Shown here one piece after another: positions 1 to 8,390 of a stretch of DNA of 64,000 nt (position 1 is the first letter of the stretch; every line of letters begins with the position of its first letter). The position numbers were made by a program, and so were the translations under genes. The notes under the pieces were generated by a model that was not told the DNA's origin, made no database searches, and was given only the letters and a program-made list of their open reading frames with translations. The DNA lies in contig JAPLAU010000013.1 in NCBI GenBank assembly GCA_026393115.1, positions 1 through 64,000 of the forward strand. The letters are read 5' to 3'. This stretch comes from Actinomycetota bacterium. Its GTDB lineage: Bacteria; Actinomycetota; Actinomycetes; S36-B12; CAIYMF01.

Positions 1-40
1 CAGCCGCTAGCGTGAGTATCCACTTCTGCGAGGAGACGCT

Positions 41-3000
41 ATGGGTTGGGCTGTGAGACGACCGGTAATCGCGTTGATTGCGTGGGCAGTGCTTATTGTG
101 GGACTCGGGGTTGCCGCTATTTCCCTTGGCGGTAAACCGAACGACAGCTTCGCCTTGCCGGGTGTGCAGTCGACGACAGCACAGAATCTCCTCGAGAAGC
201 TCAACATCGACGCGAGCACCGATCCCAACGGAAAGGTCGTCTGGTCACCGAAGGCCGGCACCGTGAACGATGCGGCCAATAAGGCAGCCGCAGTCGCGTT
301 GATGGAGAAGATCGCCGCGCAGCCGTTCGTCAATTGCGTGACCGGACCCTACGGTGCGAACTACGGACGAGACTGCCCGAAAGCGACTCCCACCGATCTC
401 AAGGCCGCATTGAATACAGCGGTGGCGAAAATCATCGCCAAGGAACTCAACATTCCCCAAGACAAGGTGGGCGACGTTGTCACGCTCATCGACAAAATGG
501 CGCCGTTGGCTGACGCCAGCCCAACTCAGCTCGCCGCGGTAGCGCAGGCGCTACCGGAAATCGCGAAGTTGGCTTCGGCGCCGAAAGCCACTCTTGATGC
601 CTTGGCGGCATTGACTCCAGATCAGTTGAACTTCCTCGTCGGAATCAACGTGCAGCAGATCGAGGACGCCACCAATGCCATCGGCGGTCTTTCGAAGTTC
701 GCCAACCTTCCTCCGGCGACCCTGCAGGCGTTGGCGAAGGCTGACCCCGCGCAACTCGCTGCATTCGCTGCGGCCCTTCCGTCCGATGTCGGCAAGCTCG
801 AGGCACTGTGGACCGACCTCAAGGCTGCGATTGCCAAGGATCCCAATATTGCGACCGCGATTGAAGCGATCGCCAAGAAATACGGCATTTCTGCGGCTGA
901 TCTTCAGGCCGCCGTCACACTCATCAATGACATTGCGCCAATCGCGAATGACGACCCTGCCACGTTGTCGACGATCGCGCGGGCGCTTCCCGATTTGGCG
1001 ACCCTTGCCCAAGCGAACAAGTCGACGATCGATGCTCTTGCAAAATTGACACCGGGGGATCTGTCATTCCTCGTAGGGCTCACCAAGCAAGACATCGTTG
1101 CGATCACCGCTGCGTTCGGTGGCTTGGCGAAGTTTGCGGAGCTGCCTTCGGACGTGCTTGCCGAGCTTGCTGCTGCTGATCCGCAGAAGCTTGCGGCGTT
1201 CGCCGCCGCACTTCCTGCCAATGTGGCCGTGATTGAGAAGGCGATGGCGGCGGCCAAGGCTGAGCTCGCGAAGCTCGGAACCGCTGCTGATGCGACGGGG
1301 GCCGCGATCTCGCCCATTTCCAAAGACAAGAAGGTTGCGTACGCAACGGTGACCTTCAACGGTCAGGAGATTCCGTCGAGTCTGTTGGGCAATCGCGTGG
1401 GCGATGTCCTCGACATCGTCGATCAGGCCAATGGCGATGTCCTCACGGTCGGTGCATCAGGCACGACCTTCGACAATGGCCCGGCCCAACCTGACAACTC
1501 CGTCGGCATCGGCCTGCTTGCAGCGTTGGTCATTTTGCTCATCACGTTCGGTTCGCTCGTTGCGGCAGGACTTCCGCTCGTGTCCGCTATCACCGGCCTA
1601 CTCGGCGGTCTGATGATGCTCGCGGTGAGCGAGCGTTTCTTGAGCATCGCTTCTTTCGCACCGAGTCTGGCGATCATGATCGGCTTGGGCGTGGGCATCG
1701 ACTACTCGCTGTTTGTATTGAGTCGATTCACTCAGGAAGTGCGCAATGGGGCTGAGCCCAAGGCTGCGGCGTACACGGCAGTAGGTACGGCCGGTCGCGC
1801 CGTCATGTTCGCCGGGTGCACGGTGATCATCGCGCTGTTGGGCATGTTCGTGCTGCGCATTGGATTCTTCAATGGGCTCGCCGTGGGTGCGGCCGTGACC
1901 GTCTTGATGGTGATGGCGTCGGCGCTGTGGATGCTTCCTGCCCTGCTGTCACTGTTGGGGTCGAAGGCGCTCGCGATCAAAATGCCGTGGGCGCGTCACC
2001 CCAAACCGCTCGATCCAGAAAACTCACGTTGGGCCAAGTACGGCGGCCTTCTGCAAAAGGCGCCTATCGTTCCGCTTGTCATCGCTGTGCTCATCGTGGT
2101 CGGCTTGGCGATGCCTGCACTGAAGATGCAAGCAGGATTCCCTGACGATGGATCAGCGGAGAAGGGTTCGTCGGTTCGAGTCGGCTACGACCTACTTTCC
2201 GAGGGATTTGGTCCCGGGGTGAACGGCCCATTCTTCGTTGCTGTTCAAACCAAGCAGGATGCCGATTTCGCAGCGCTTGCGAAGGTTGTGAAAGCACTCG
2301 AAGAGACTCCTGGAGTCGCGTCGACATTTCCATCAAGCGGCATGATGCCGTTGCTCGAGCTCAATCCCAAGCTCTTCAAAGATGGTGTGACGTCGGTGAT
2401 CGTGCAACCAACTACAGCGCCCGCCGACGAACGTACTTCGCAGCTTCTCGAGCGCATTCGCACGACGACAACGGAGAAGGTTCTCAACGAGACCGGTACC
2501 GACATCTACGTCGGTGGTTCGCAGGCCGTATCGAGTGACTTCACCTCTGTTCTGTCGGGGGCGCTGCCGCTGTTCCTTTTGGTGGTTGTGGGCTTCGGCT
2601 TCATCGCGCTCATGCTGCTGTTCCATTCGCTACTGATTCCTTTGACAGCTGCGATCACCTCGCTGCTCAGTTTCGGTGCGGCACTGGGTGTCACGGTGTC
2701 GGTCTTCCAACTCGGAGCCGCGAATTCGTTACTGGGCGTTGCGGGAACGGGGCCGATCCTGCCGTTCTTGCCCATCATGGTGTTCGCGATCCTGTTTGGT
2801 CTATCGATGGACTATCAGGTGTTCCTCGTGACGCGCATGAAGGAGCACTGGGATCAGTCGGGTGACAATCGTGATTCGGTGCGACTGGGATTGGCGGGCT
2901 CCGGCAAGGTGGTAGTTGCCGCCGCGACCATCATGACCAGCGTCTTCCTCGCGTTCGTGCCGTCGCCCAACGGCACTATCAAGATGTTCGGCGTGGCACT

Positions 3001-3136
3001 GGCTGCTGCAGTGATTGTCGACGCGTTCATCGTGCGGTTGGTGTTGGTGCCTTCGCTCATGAGTCTGTTGGGTAAGTCGAACTGGTGGCTGCCGAAGGCA
3101 CTTGACAAGGTGCTTCCGACAATCAAGCTCGAGTAA
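41..3136 (+). CDS. MMPL (RND-type) family transporter with duplicated periplasmic domain
   Basis: The 1031-aa protein has the MMPL layout: one N-terminal membrane helix (about residues 8-30), a large extracytoplasmic loop, a five- to six-helix block (about 485-645), a second loop, and a C-terminal helix block. The family's membrane Asp-Tyr motif occurs twice, as GIDYSLFVLSRF (about 552-563) and GLSMDYQVFLVTRM near the C-terminus. MMPL proteins export lipids or small molecules using the proton gradient; the substrate here cannot be told. The first loop carries two Ala/Leu-rich copies of a roughly 135-residue unit (about 131-266 and 275-413), which makes it larger than usual. The start ATG has an AGGAGA box seven bases upstream. 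Confidence 0.9.
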   Translation: MGWAVRRPVIALIAWAVLIVGLGVAAISLGGKPNDSFALPGVQSTTAQNLLEKLNIDASTDPNGKVVWSPKAGTVNDAANKAAAVALMEKIAAQPFVNCVTGPYGANYGRDCPKATPTDLKAALNTAVAKIIAKELNIPQDKVGDVVTLIDKMAPLADASPTQLAAVAQALPEIAKLASAPKATLDALAALTPDQLNFLVGINVQQIEDATNAIGGLSKFANLPPATLQALAKADPAQLAAFAAALPSDVGKLEALWTDLKAAIAKDPNIATAIEAIAKKYGISAADLQAAVTLINDIAPIANDDPATLSTIARALPDLATLAQANKSTIDALAKLTPGDLSFLVGLTKQDIVAITAAFGGLAKFAELPSDVLAELAAADPQKLAAFAAALPANVAVIEKAMAAAKAELAKLGTAADATGAAISPISKDKKVAYATVTFNGQEIPSSLLGNRVGDVLDIVDQANGDVLTVGASGTTFDNGPAQPDNSVGIGLLAALVILLITFGSLVAAGLPLVSAITGLLGGLMMLAVSERFLSIASFAPSLAIMIGLGVGIDYSLFVLSRFTQEVRNGAEPKAAAYTAVGTAGRAVMFAGCTVIIALLGMFVLRIGFFNGLAVGAAVTVLMVMASALWMLPALLSLLGSKALAIKMPWARHPKPLDPENSRWAKYGGLLQKAPIVPLVIAVLIVVGLAMPALKMQAGFPDDGSAEKGSSVRVGYDLLSEGFGPGVNGPFFVAVQTKQDADFAALAKVVKALEETPGVASTFPSSGMMPLLELNPKLFKDGVTSVIVQPTTAPADERTSQLLERIRTTTTEKVLNETGTDIYVGGSQAVSSDFTSVLSGALPLFLLVVVGFGFIALMLLFHSLLIPLTAAITSLLSFGAALGVTVSVFQLGAANSLLGVAGTGPILPFLPIMVFAILFGLSMDYQVFLVTRMKEHWDQSGDNRDSVRLGLAGSGKVVVAAATIMTSVFLAFVPSPNGTIKMFGVALAAAVIVDAFIVRLVLVPSLMSLLGKSNWWLPKALDKVLPTIKLE

Positions 3137-3177
3137 CGTCTGTTCCTCGCCCGCTGGCCCGTGGCTACGGTGGGGTA

Positions 3178-3786
3178 ATGACGTCGGCGGCACGGATTGC
3201 GGGTTTCGACGACATTGATGTCGTCACGGAGATCCTTGTCGGCGCGTTCTTTGCTGACCCGCTGTGGGGCCCGTGGTCGTTCCCCGATCACCAGCAGCGG
3301 CGCGAGCAGCATCGAGCGATGTGGCGACTGTTCGTGGAAGGTGCCCTGCGGTATCCCTGGGTACGGTTGACCTCCGGCGGCGAGGCAACAGCGGTGTGGA
3401 TCCCGCCGAATGGCACCGAACTGACCGACGAGCAGTCAACGCGCCTCGAGCCGCTCTTAGTGGAACTTTTGGGTGAGGAAGCCACGCGTCCGCTGGAGGC
3501 CTTCGCGATGCTTGATGAGGGGCACCCACACGACCGGCCCCCGCATTTTCACCTGAGCTTGTTGGGAACCGACCCACGGTGGAGCGGACGAGGAATCGGT
3601 CTGGGTCTGCTGCAAGAAAATCTGCGCGAAATTGACGCCCTGCGCATGCCCGCATATTTGGAGGCGAGCAACCGTGCCAACGTTGCGCTGTACGAACGCT
3701 ACGGCTTCCGCACTCTTCGTTCCATTCAGATGCCCAGCGGGGGGCCCGAGGTCGTGACGATGTGGCGTGATGCCGCGGCTAGTTGA
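3178..3786 (+). CDS. GNAT family N-acetyltransferase
   Basis: This 202-aa protein carries the acetyl-CoA binding motif of the GNAT fold, RWSGRGIGLGLL (about residues 137-148), followed by the typical C-terminal stretch with EASN and YERYGF. It should transfer an acetyl group from acetyl-CoA to an amine, but the acceptor is unknown. It starts 41 bases after the MMPL gene in the same direction, so the two may be co-transcribed. Its 3' end overlaps the convergent peptidase E gene by 8 bases. Confidence 0.85.
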   Translation: MTSAARIAGFDDIDVVTEILVGAFFADPLWGPWSFPDHQQRREQHRAMWRLFVEGALRYPWVRLTSGGEATAVWIPPNGTELTDEQSTRLEPLLVELLGEEATRPLEAFAMLDEGHPHDRPPHFHLSLLGTDPRWSGRGIGLGLLQENLREIDALRMPAYLEASNRANVALYERYGFRTLRSIQMPSGGPEVVTMWRDAAAS

Positions 3787-4510
3787 TGCGCCCCGGAGCC
3801 AGACGGGTTTCTACGACCTCGCCATTGACGAGTTCGATTTGGTAGGCGGCCGCACCTGACGTGGGGTCGACATCTGAGTCGGTGATGACTTCGACAGGCT
3901 CAGTGCCTTCGTAGAGCATTCCGACGTGGTCATCGGTGGCATAGGTCAAGGGCAGCGTGCCGTTGCCAACCAGTTGCTGTACTAAAGGTCGGCGCTGCTC
4001 TTCACTGTCGTAGTGCACACCGTTGCCGTAGGGCAGGCACCCGAGGCCATTGGTCACCGGTTGTAGCTCAGGGCCAAAGGAGTCAGTGGGGCCGCCGAGG
4101 TGCCAGCAGATCGAACCGGCACTGACGCCACCGAGTACGACTCCTTGCTCCCACGCCGCCCGCATTACGTCGTCGACACCGTGCAATGTCCACAGTGCCA
4201 AGAGGTTCGCGACTGATCCGCCACCCACCCACACCACATCGCTACCGAGGATGCGCTCTTCGATTGGTGCGTTGGGCATGGTGAACAGTTCGAGGTGAGT
4301 GACATCGCAGCCAATGTCGGCGAGCGCCTCATAGCTGCGTGCGAGGTAACTGCGGTCGTCACCACTGGCCGTCATCACCAAGCACACCTTCGGGCGTTCA
4401 CTGCGGCTCAGGCGTAGCGCCTCGGTCACGATTCGCCCGGGCCGCATGACGCCCCAGCGGTCAGTCTGAAGAAATCCGCCACTGCTGGCGAGGATCCTGC
4501 GAGTGGTCAT
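3779..4510 (-). CDS. pepE: Peptidase E-like serine peptidase (family S51)
   Basis: This 243-aa protein resembles PepE/cyanophycinase. The nucleophile elbow is GGVSAGSICW (Ser about residue 130), the oxyanion region is WVGGGSVANLL, and a later THD-like element (YATDDHVGML) fits the family. Members cleave Asp-X dipeptides or related peptides in the cytoplasm. Its start ATG overlaps the stop of the upstream FAD oxidoreductase gene by four bases, so the pair is translationally coupled. The S51 family is clear; the exact substrate is inferred. Confidence 0.85.
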   Translation of the reverse strand: MTTRRILASSGGFLQTDRWGVMRPGRIVTEALRLSRSERPKVCLVMTASGDDRSYLARSYEALADIGCDVTHLELFTMPNAPIEERILGSDVVWVGGGSVANLLALWTLHGVDDVMRAAWEQGVVLGGVSAGSICWHLGGPTDSFGPELQPVTNGLGCLPYGNGVHYDSEEQRRPLVQQLVGNGTLPLTYATDDHVGMLYEGTEPVEVITDSDVDPTSGAAAYQIELVNGEVVETRLAPGRIN

Positions 4511-5760
4511 GGTGCGACTCCTAAACTGTTGTGCAGCGCGGCATTTGCGGCCCGACGGCCGCTGACTAAGGCACCTTGGATTGACGAGGTGTCGCGGTGA
4601 TCGCCGGCAACGTAGAGCCCATCGCCGAGATCGACTGGACGACGAATGGCAAACGGAACCGACATCGCCGGCAACGCATCGCGTATGTGATACGTGGTCA
4701 CATGTTCAAGTTCGTTCGGCGAGATGCCGTAGAGGCGCGCAGTGTGCTCCCGTGCTCGCCGATCATCGACGGCCTCATCGTGCAGTCCGAGGGCTGAGGA
4801 TGACACCAGCACTCTGCCGCCAGTGGCATATTCGGGTGCGGCATTGGTGAGCACCGTGGAATTAACCAGCGGGCCCGAGCCATTGCCGTCGACAACAAGT
4901 ACCGGTGCGCCAGACAGCATTGCACTGGGGTCGGCCGATGCGATGTAGTACCACGTCGTGACGTCATGGCAGTGCTGTAGACCAATGGCCGGAATCAGGG
5001 TGCTGGCAGTCGCCGGATCAGTTGCGACGATGACCGCCCGGGCCCGGGTGCGACCTCCTGCGTGATGCACCTCGGTTCCTGAAACTTGGAGAACCGGGCA
5101 ATTCAGCGTGACGGTTCCTGCGGGTAGTGCGCTAGCGAGTTGGTCGGGAATTGCCTGCATGCCACGACTTGGGACACCCGGTGTACCACGAATGAAAGAG
5201 CGAAGGACGAAATCAAGGAAATAGCGCGAAGTGAGTAGCCGATCTTCAAGGAACACGCCAGAGAGGAAAGGGTGGAGGACGCGTCGATAGAGATCACCGT
5301 GCACCCCCGCAGTGCGCAACGCTTCGAGAGCGGTGATGTCGGGTGCCTGCAGCAACTTCTCGGGCCGAGCGAGACTGCATCGCAGGGCGTAGGCAACGAA
5401 GCGTGCCTTCTCAATCGGGCTTCCGACGTTGGCGGTGAGAGACGACAGCGCCCAACTGGGCTTGCGGCGCGGATCTGCCAAGAATGTGTGCGTGCCGTCG
5501 AGGGCAACCGCGACACCGGCCGCGAAAGGGCGCATTTCCAGGGCATTGTGATCAAGGACGCGCTGGGCCTCGGGGTAGGCGGGGTTATGTAACTGGAAGC
5601 CGCGATCGAGGGTGAGCCCGTCGACGATGTCGGTGCGCACACGGCCACCCACTTCGTCGCTGGCTTCGATGACCTGAACCTGCACGCCTGCCTGATGCAG
5701 CGTGCGGGCGGCGGCCAACCCCGCGAGGCCGGCACCCACAACGACGACGTCAACATCCAC
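4507..5760 (-). CDS. FAD-dependent amine oxidase/phytoene desaturase-like oxidoreductase
   Basis: The protein opens with a dinucleotide-binding fold (VVVVGAGLAGLAAARTL), an acidic strand end (VIEAS) and the GGRVRT signature of the flavin amine oxidase superfamily. It ends with the FAD-contacting GLYVAGDH block. I chose the GTG at 5760, giving 417 aa, because the GxGxxG fold normally begins within a few residues of the start; the open frame runs back to 5895 but that part looks non-coding and faces the divergent gene. Relatives include protoporphyrinogen oxidases, carotenoid desaturases and squalene-associated desaturases; the substrate is not resolved. It is coupled to the pepE-like gene. Confidence 0.8.
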   Translation of the reverse strand: MDVDVVVVGAGLAGLAAARTLHQAGVQVQVIEASDEVGGRVRTDIVDGLTLDRGFQLHNPAYPEAQRVLDHNALEMRPFAAGVAVALDGTHTFLADPRRKPSWALSSLTANVGSPIEKARFVAYALRCSLARPEKLLQAPDITALEALRTAGVHGDLYRRVLHPFLSGVFLEDRLLTSRYFLDFVLRSFIRGTPGVPSRGMQAIPDQLASALPAGTVTLNCPVLQVSGTEVHHAGGRTRARAVIVATDPATASTLIPAIGLQHCHDVTTWYYIASADPSAMLSGAPVLVVDGNGSGPLVNSTVLTNAAPEYATGGRVLVSSSALGLHDEAVDDRRAREHTARLYGISPNELEHVTTYHIRDALPAMSVPFAIRRPVDLGDGLYVAGDHRDTSSIQGALVSGRRAANAALHNSLGVAP

Positions 5761-5896
5761 GGCTCCGAACTTACGGGGCGAGTCCGATGACGGAGTGCCT
5801 GGGGACCTGTGGAGGAATTTGGTCACCCATAAGCGGGAGGGGAGAGGGTCACTGTGGGTCCGCGAGAGGCGCGGGGCGACTGCCAAGGGAGGCACC

Positions 5897-7474
5897 GTGG
5901 CCGATTGGGATGAGTTCTACGATTCCGCGTTAGTCACCGGGCGGTGGCCAACGGCAAGCGACGGTGAAGCAGTCGGTCACGAACTGCCACCTGAACTTGC
6001 GTCGGTCATTGATGTTGCACTGCCTGACGATCCGGTCGAAGTTGAGGCGTGGCGCCGCGGCGTCGCTCGACTGGCAGGTATCCGGCATGAACATGTGGTT
6101 GCGGTACGAGCCACTCATGTGGAGGGGCGCACATTACGTGCCGAACTTGAGATACCGCCTCGCGCTCGGTCACTGCGCGACTGGATTCCCGTCGGACACC
6201 GGCTCACTCCAGGAGAGGCGGTGACCCTCGGCACCGCTCTTGCCCGTGGCTTGGCAGCGCTACATCAGGCCGGGGCCTGTCGAGGTGGGCAATTATCGAT
6301 CAGCGACGTGATCGTTGACAGCGAAGGACGCCCGATGTGGAAGTTTGCATTCGCCCACGCCCGAGGTGTTGCTGATCCAGCAAGCGATGTCGCCGCCTTA
6401 GCGGAGATGGTGCGTGAATTACTGGCCGTTCGTGCCGCACCCGGACCGCTCACTTTGGCGCTGCTGCGCGCTGAAGACGACGATGCGCTTCGACGCCCGA
6501 CGAGTGCTCAGTTCGCTGATGCGTTGATTGTGGCGTGTCCCGCCGACCCCTTGAGGCAGCCCCAGGTGGTGCACGAACTCATGGTGTCCGCGTCCACCCA
6601 GACGGCCGCGCCACCTCAGCGCCTCGGTGCAGCGTCGCTAGGGGAGGCACCCGTCGAGGATCAGAAGCCGAAACCATCGGTACTGCCGCCTCGGCCTGCT
6701 CGGCGAGATTCACCCGGCCCCGTGAAACAGGTTCGAAGCAAGTGGCGCTTTGGTGCGATGGGCGCAGTCGCGCTGATTGTGCTGCTCGGTGTCCTTCGTG
6801 GAATGTCCGGTGCCGGGTCGAGCGCTGCCGCGCAAGTAGTGGCGCCAGTGGAAGTTCCACCCATGACGGTCAACCCGACCGTGTCACCGTCAGCGGCGCC
6901 GCCGGCATCAAGCGGCGAGGCGTCCGAGACTGAATTCCCTGAGTATGGTGCCGCGCCCTCGGTCGATCCGGTCGACGCTGCCTGGGGACTCCCGTCTACA
7001 TCACCGCCGCCCGAGGGTCGTGGCCCGGAATTGCCGTGGGCTGTCGTGTTAGAAGCGCTCGATGCCCTGCGGGCCAACGCCTTCGGCAGTGTCGATGCTG
7101 CGGCCTTGTCGCGAGCAGACGCCGCGGGTTCCTCAGCGCTGGCTACCGATCTGCAGACTCTTGAGGGGTTGCGCGCTGCAGGGCTCAAACCTCGAGGCTT
7201 CGCATTAGACGTGGTGTCAGTTGACGAGGTGCGTCGGTCGGCGAGTGAAGTCACGCTGGTGGTCATCGACCGTCGACGGGCCTACGAACTCGTCGATTCA
7301 GCGGGAGTGGTGCGAGGCCGGCGACCAGCGCGTAGTGAGGCTCAGTGGCGCATCACGCTGGTCTCCGAGAACGGTTCCGAGCGTTGGCGTATCCGTGACG
7401 TCGTCCCACTCGGAGTTGCCACACCGACGACGTCATCGTCTGGTTCACCGTCAATGACGAGTACGTCTAGGTGA
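5897..7474 (+). CDS. Membrane-anchored protein-kinase-like (degenerate) protein with NTF2-like C-terminal domain
   Basis: The start is the GTG preceded by a strong AAGGGAGG box, giving 525 aa. Residues about 1-215 look like a protein kinase fold reduced to its outline: an ALARGLAALHQAG helix and a DVIVDSEGRP strand stand where the catalytic loop belongs, but I see no HRD, no DFG and no glycine-rich loop. A Pro/Arg-rich linker leads to one membrane helix (about 283-305), then a Ser/Pro-rich external linker, then a C-terminal fold of about 140 residues (about 380-510) with the pattern of NTF2/SnoaL-like domains. This layout suggests a non-catalytic signalling or scaffold protein. It overlaps the convergent epimerase gene by 8 bases. 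Confidence 0.65.
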   Translation: MADWDEFYDSALVTGRWPTASDGEAVGHELPPELASVIDVALPDDPVEVEAWRRGVARLAGIRHEHVVAVRATHVEGRTLRAELEIPPRARSLRDWIPVGHRLTPGEAVTLGTALARGLAALHQAGACRGGQLSISDVIVDSEGRPMWKFAFAHARGVADPASDVAALAEMVRELLAVRAAPGPLTLALLRAEDDDALRRPTSAQFADALIVACPADPLRQPQVVHELMVSASTQTAAPPQRLGAASLGEAPVEDQKPKPSVLPPRPARRDSPGPVKQVRSKWRFGAMGAVALIVLLGVLRGMSGAGSSAAAQVVAPVEVPPMTVNPTVSPSAAPPASSGEASETEFPEYGAAPSVDPVDAAWGLPSTSPPPEGRGPELPWAVVLEALDALRANAFGSVDAAALSRADAAGSSALATDLQTLEGLRAAGLKPRGFALDVVSVDEVRRSASEVTLVVIDRRRAYELVDSAGVVRGRRPARSEAQWRITLVSENGSERWRIRDVVPLGVATPTTSSSGSPSMTSTSR

Positions 7475-8354
7475 GTTCGGCCGCTAGCGCGGAATCGATG
7501 GTGGGATGAGTGAAGGTGAAGGGTACGCCCTCAAGTACGCGCGGCATCACTCGTTGGCTGGCAAGCACATCTTCAGCAAACTCGCCAAGTACAGCTTTCA
7601 GCGCGAAGGACGGCACCGGAAGCAGCGTGGGGCGATGCAGTAGTGCGCCGAGAGCCTTGGTGGCCTCGGCGTTGGTGACGGGGTTAGGTGCGGTGAGGTT
7701 GACCGCACCGCCGACGTCGTTTTCGAGCAAGAAGGTGAGGGCGGCGATTTCGTCGGTCAACGAGATGAACGACCAGTACTGCTGCCCGGAGCCGACTCGT
7801 CCGCCGCCGCCGAGTTTGAAGATGGGGACAAGGCGCGCGAATGCTCCGCCGTCGCGAGCCACGACGAGTCCGGTGCGAGCAAATGTCGTGCGAATGCCTG
7901 CGTCGCTGGCGGGCGCCGCCGCCGCTTCCCATTTTTCGACAACGTCGGCGAGGAATCCGCTTCCGGCGGGTGCGCTCTCGTCGACGGCCGTACTGCCGGT
8001 GTCGCCGTACCATCCGATTGCCGAGCCGCAGATCAACGCGCGCGGCCGTGGATCAAGGGATGCCATGGCGCGGGCGATGGTGTCTGTGCCGCGCACGCGC
8101 GATTGCAGAATCTCGCGCTTATACGACTCGGTCCACCGATGGTCACCTACTCCGGCGCCTGCAAGGTGTACGACGGCGTCGGTTCCAGCGAGCGCAGCGA
8201 GGTCAACAGTGCCTGCTGATGGATCCCAACTGATCTCGTCGGCGGCGGCAGCGGGGCGACGCACAAGTCGAGTGACCTCGTGTCCGTGCGAACGCAGGTG
8301 CGGGGCAAGTGCGGATCCGATCAGACCGGATGCTCCGGTAATGGCAACTCTCAT
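7467..8354 (-). CDS. TIGR01777-type NAD-dependent epimerase/dehydratase (SulA/YfcH-like)
   Basis: This 295-aa extended SDR protein begins with MRVAITGASGLIG, the NAD-binding GxxGxxG motif. It has the family marks GSAIGWYGD, a WxFIS-type segment (QYWSFISLTDEI) and PNPVTNAE. The start at 8354 is favoured because GGAGG sits eight bases upstream; a further ATG ten codons earlier has no such site. It lies 37 bases after sucB on the same strand. The same order (sucB then this epimerase) is found at the mycobacterial dlaT locus. The substrate is unknown. Confidence 0.88.
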   Translation of the reverse strand: MRVAITGASGLIGSALAPHLRSHGHEVTRLVRRPAAAADEISWDPSAGTVDLAALAGTDAVVHLAGAGVGDHRWTESYKREILQSRVRGTDTIARAMASLDPRPRALICGSAIGWYGDTGSTAVDESAPAGSGFLADVVEKWEAAAAPASDAGIRTTFARTGLVVARDGGAFARLVPIFKLGGGGRVGSGQQYWSFISLTDEIAALTFLLENDVGGAVNLTAPNPVTNAEATKALGALLHRPTLLPVPSFALKAVLGEFAEDVLASQRVMPRVLEGVPFTFTHPTIDSALAAELT

Positions 8355-8390
8355 ACCCCCATCCTCCGGGAGTATGGGGTGCACCGCTAC

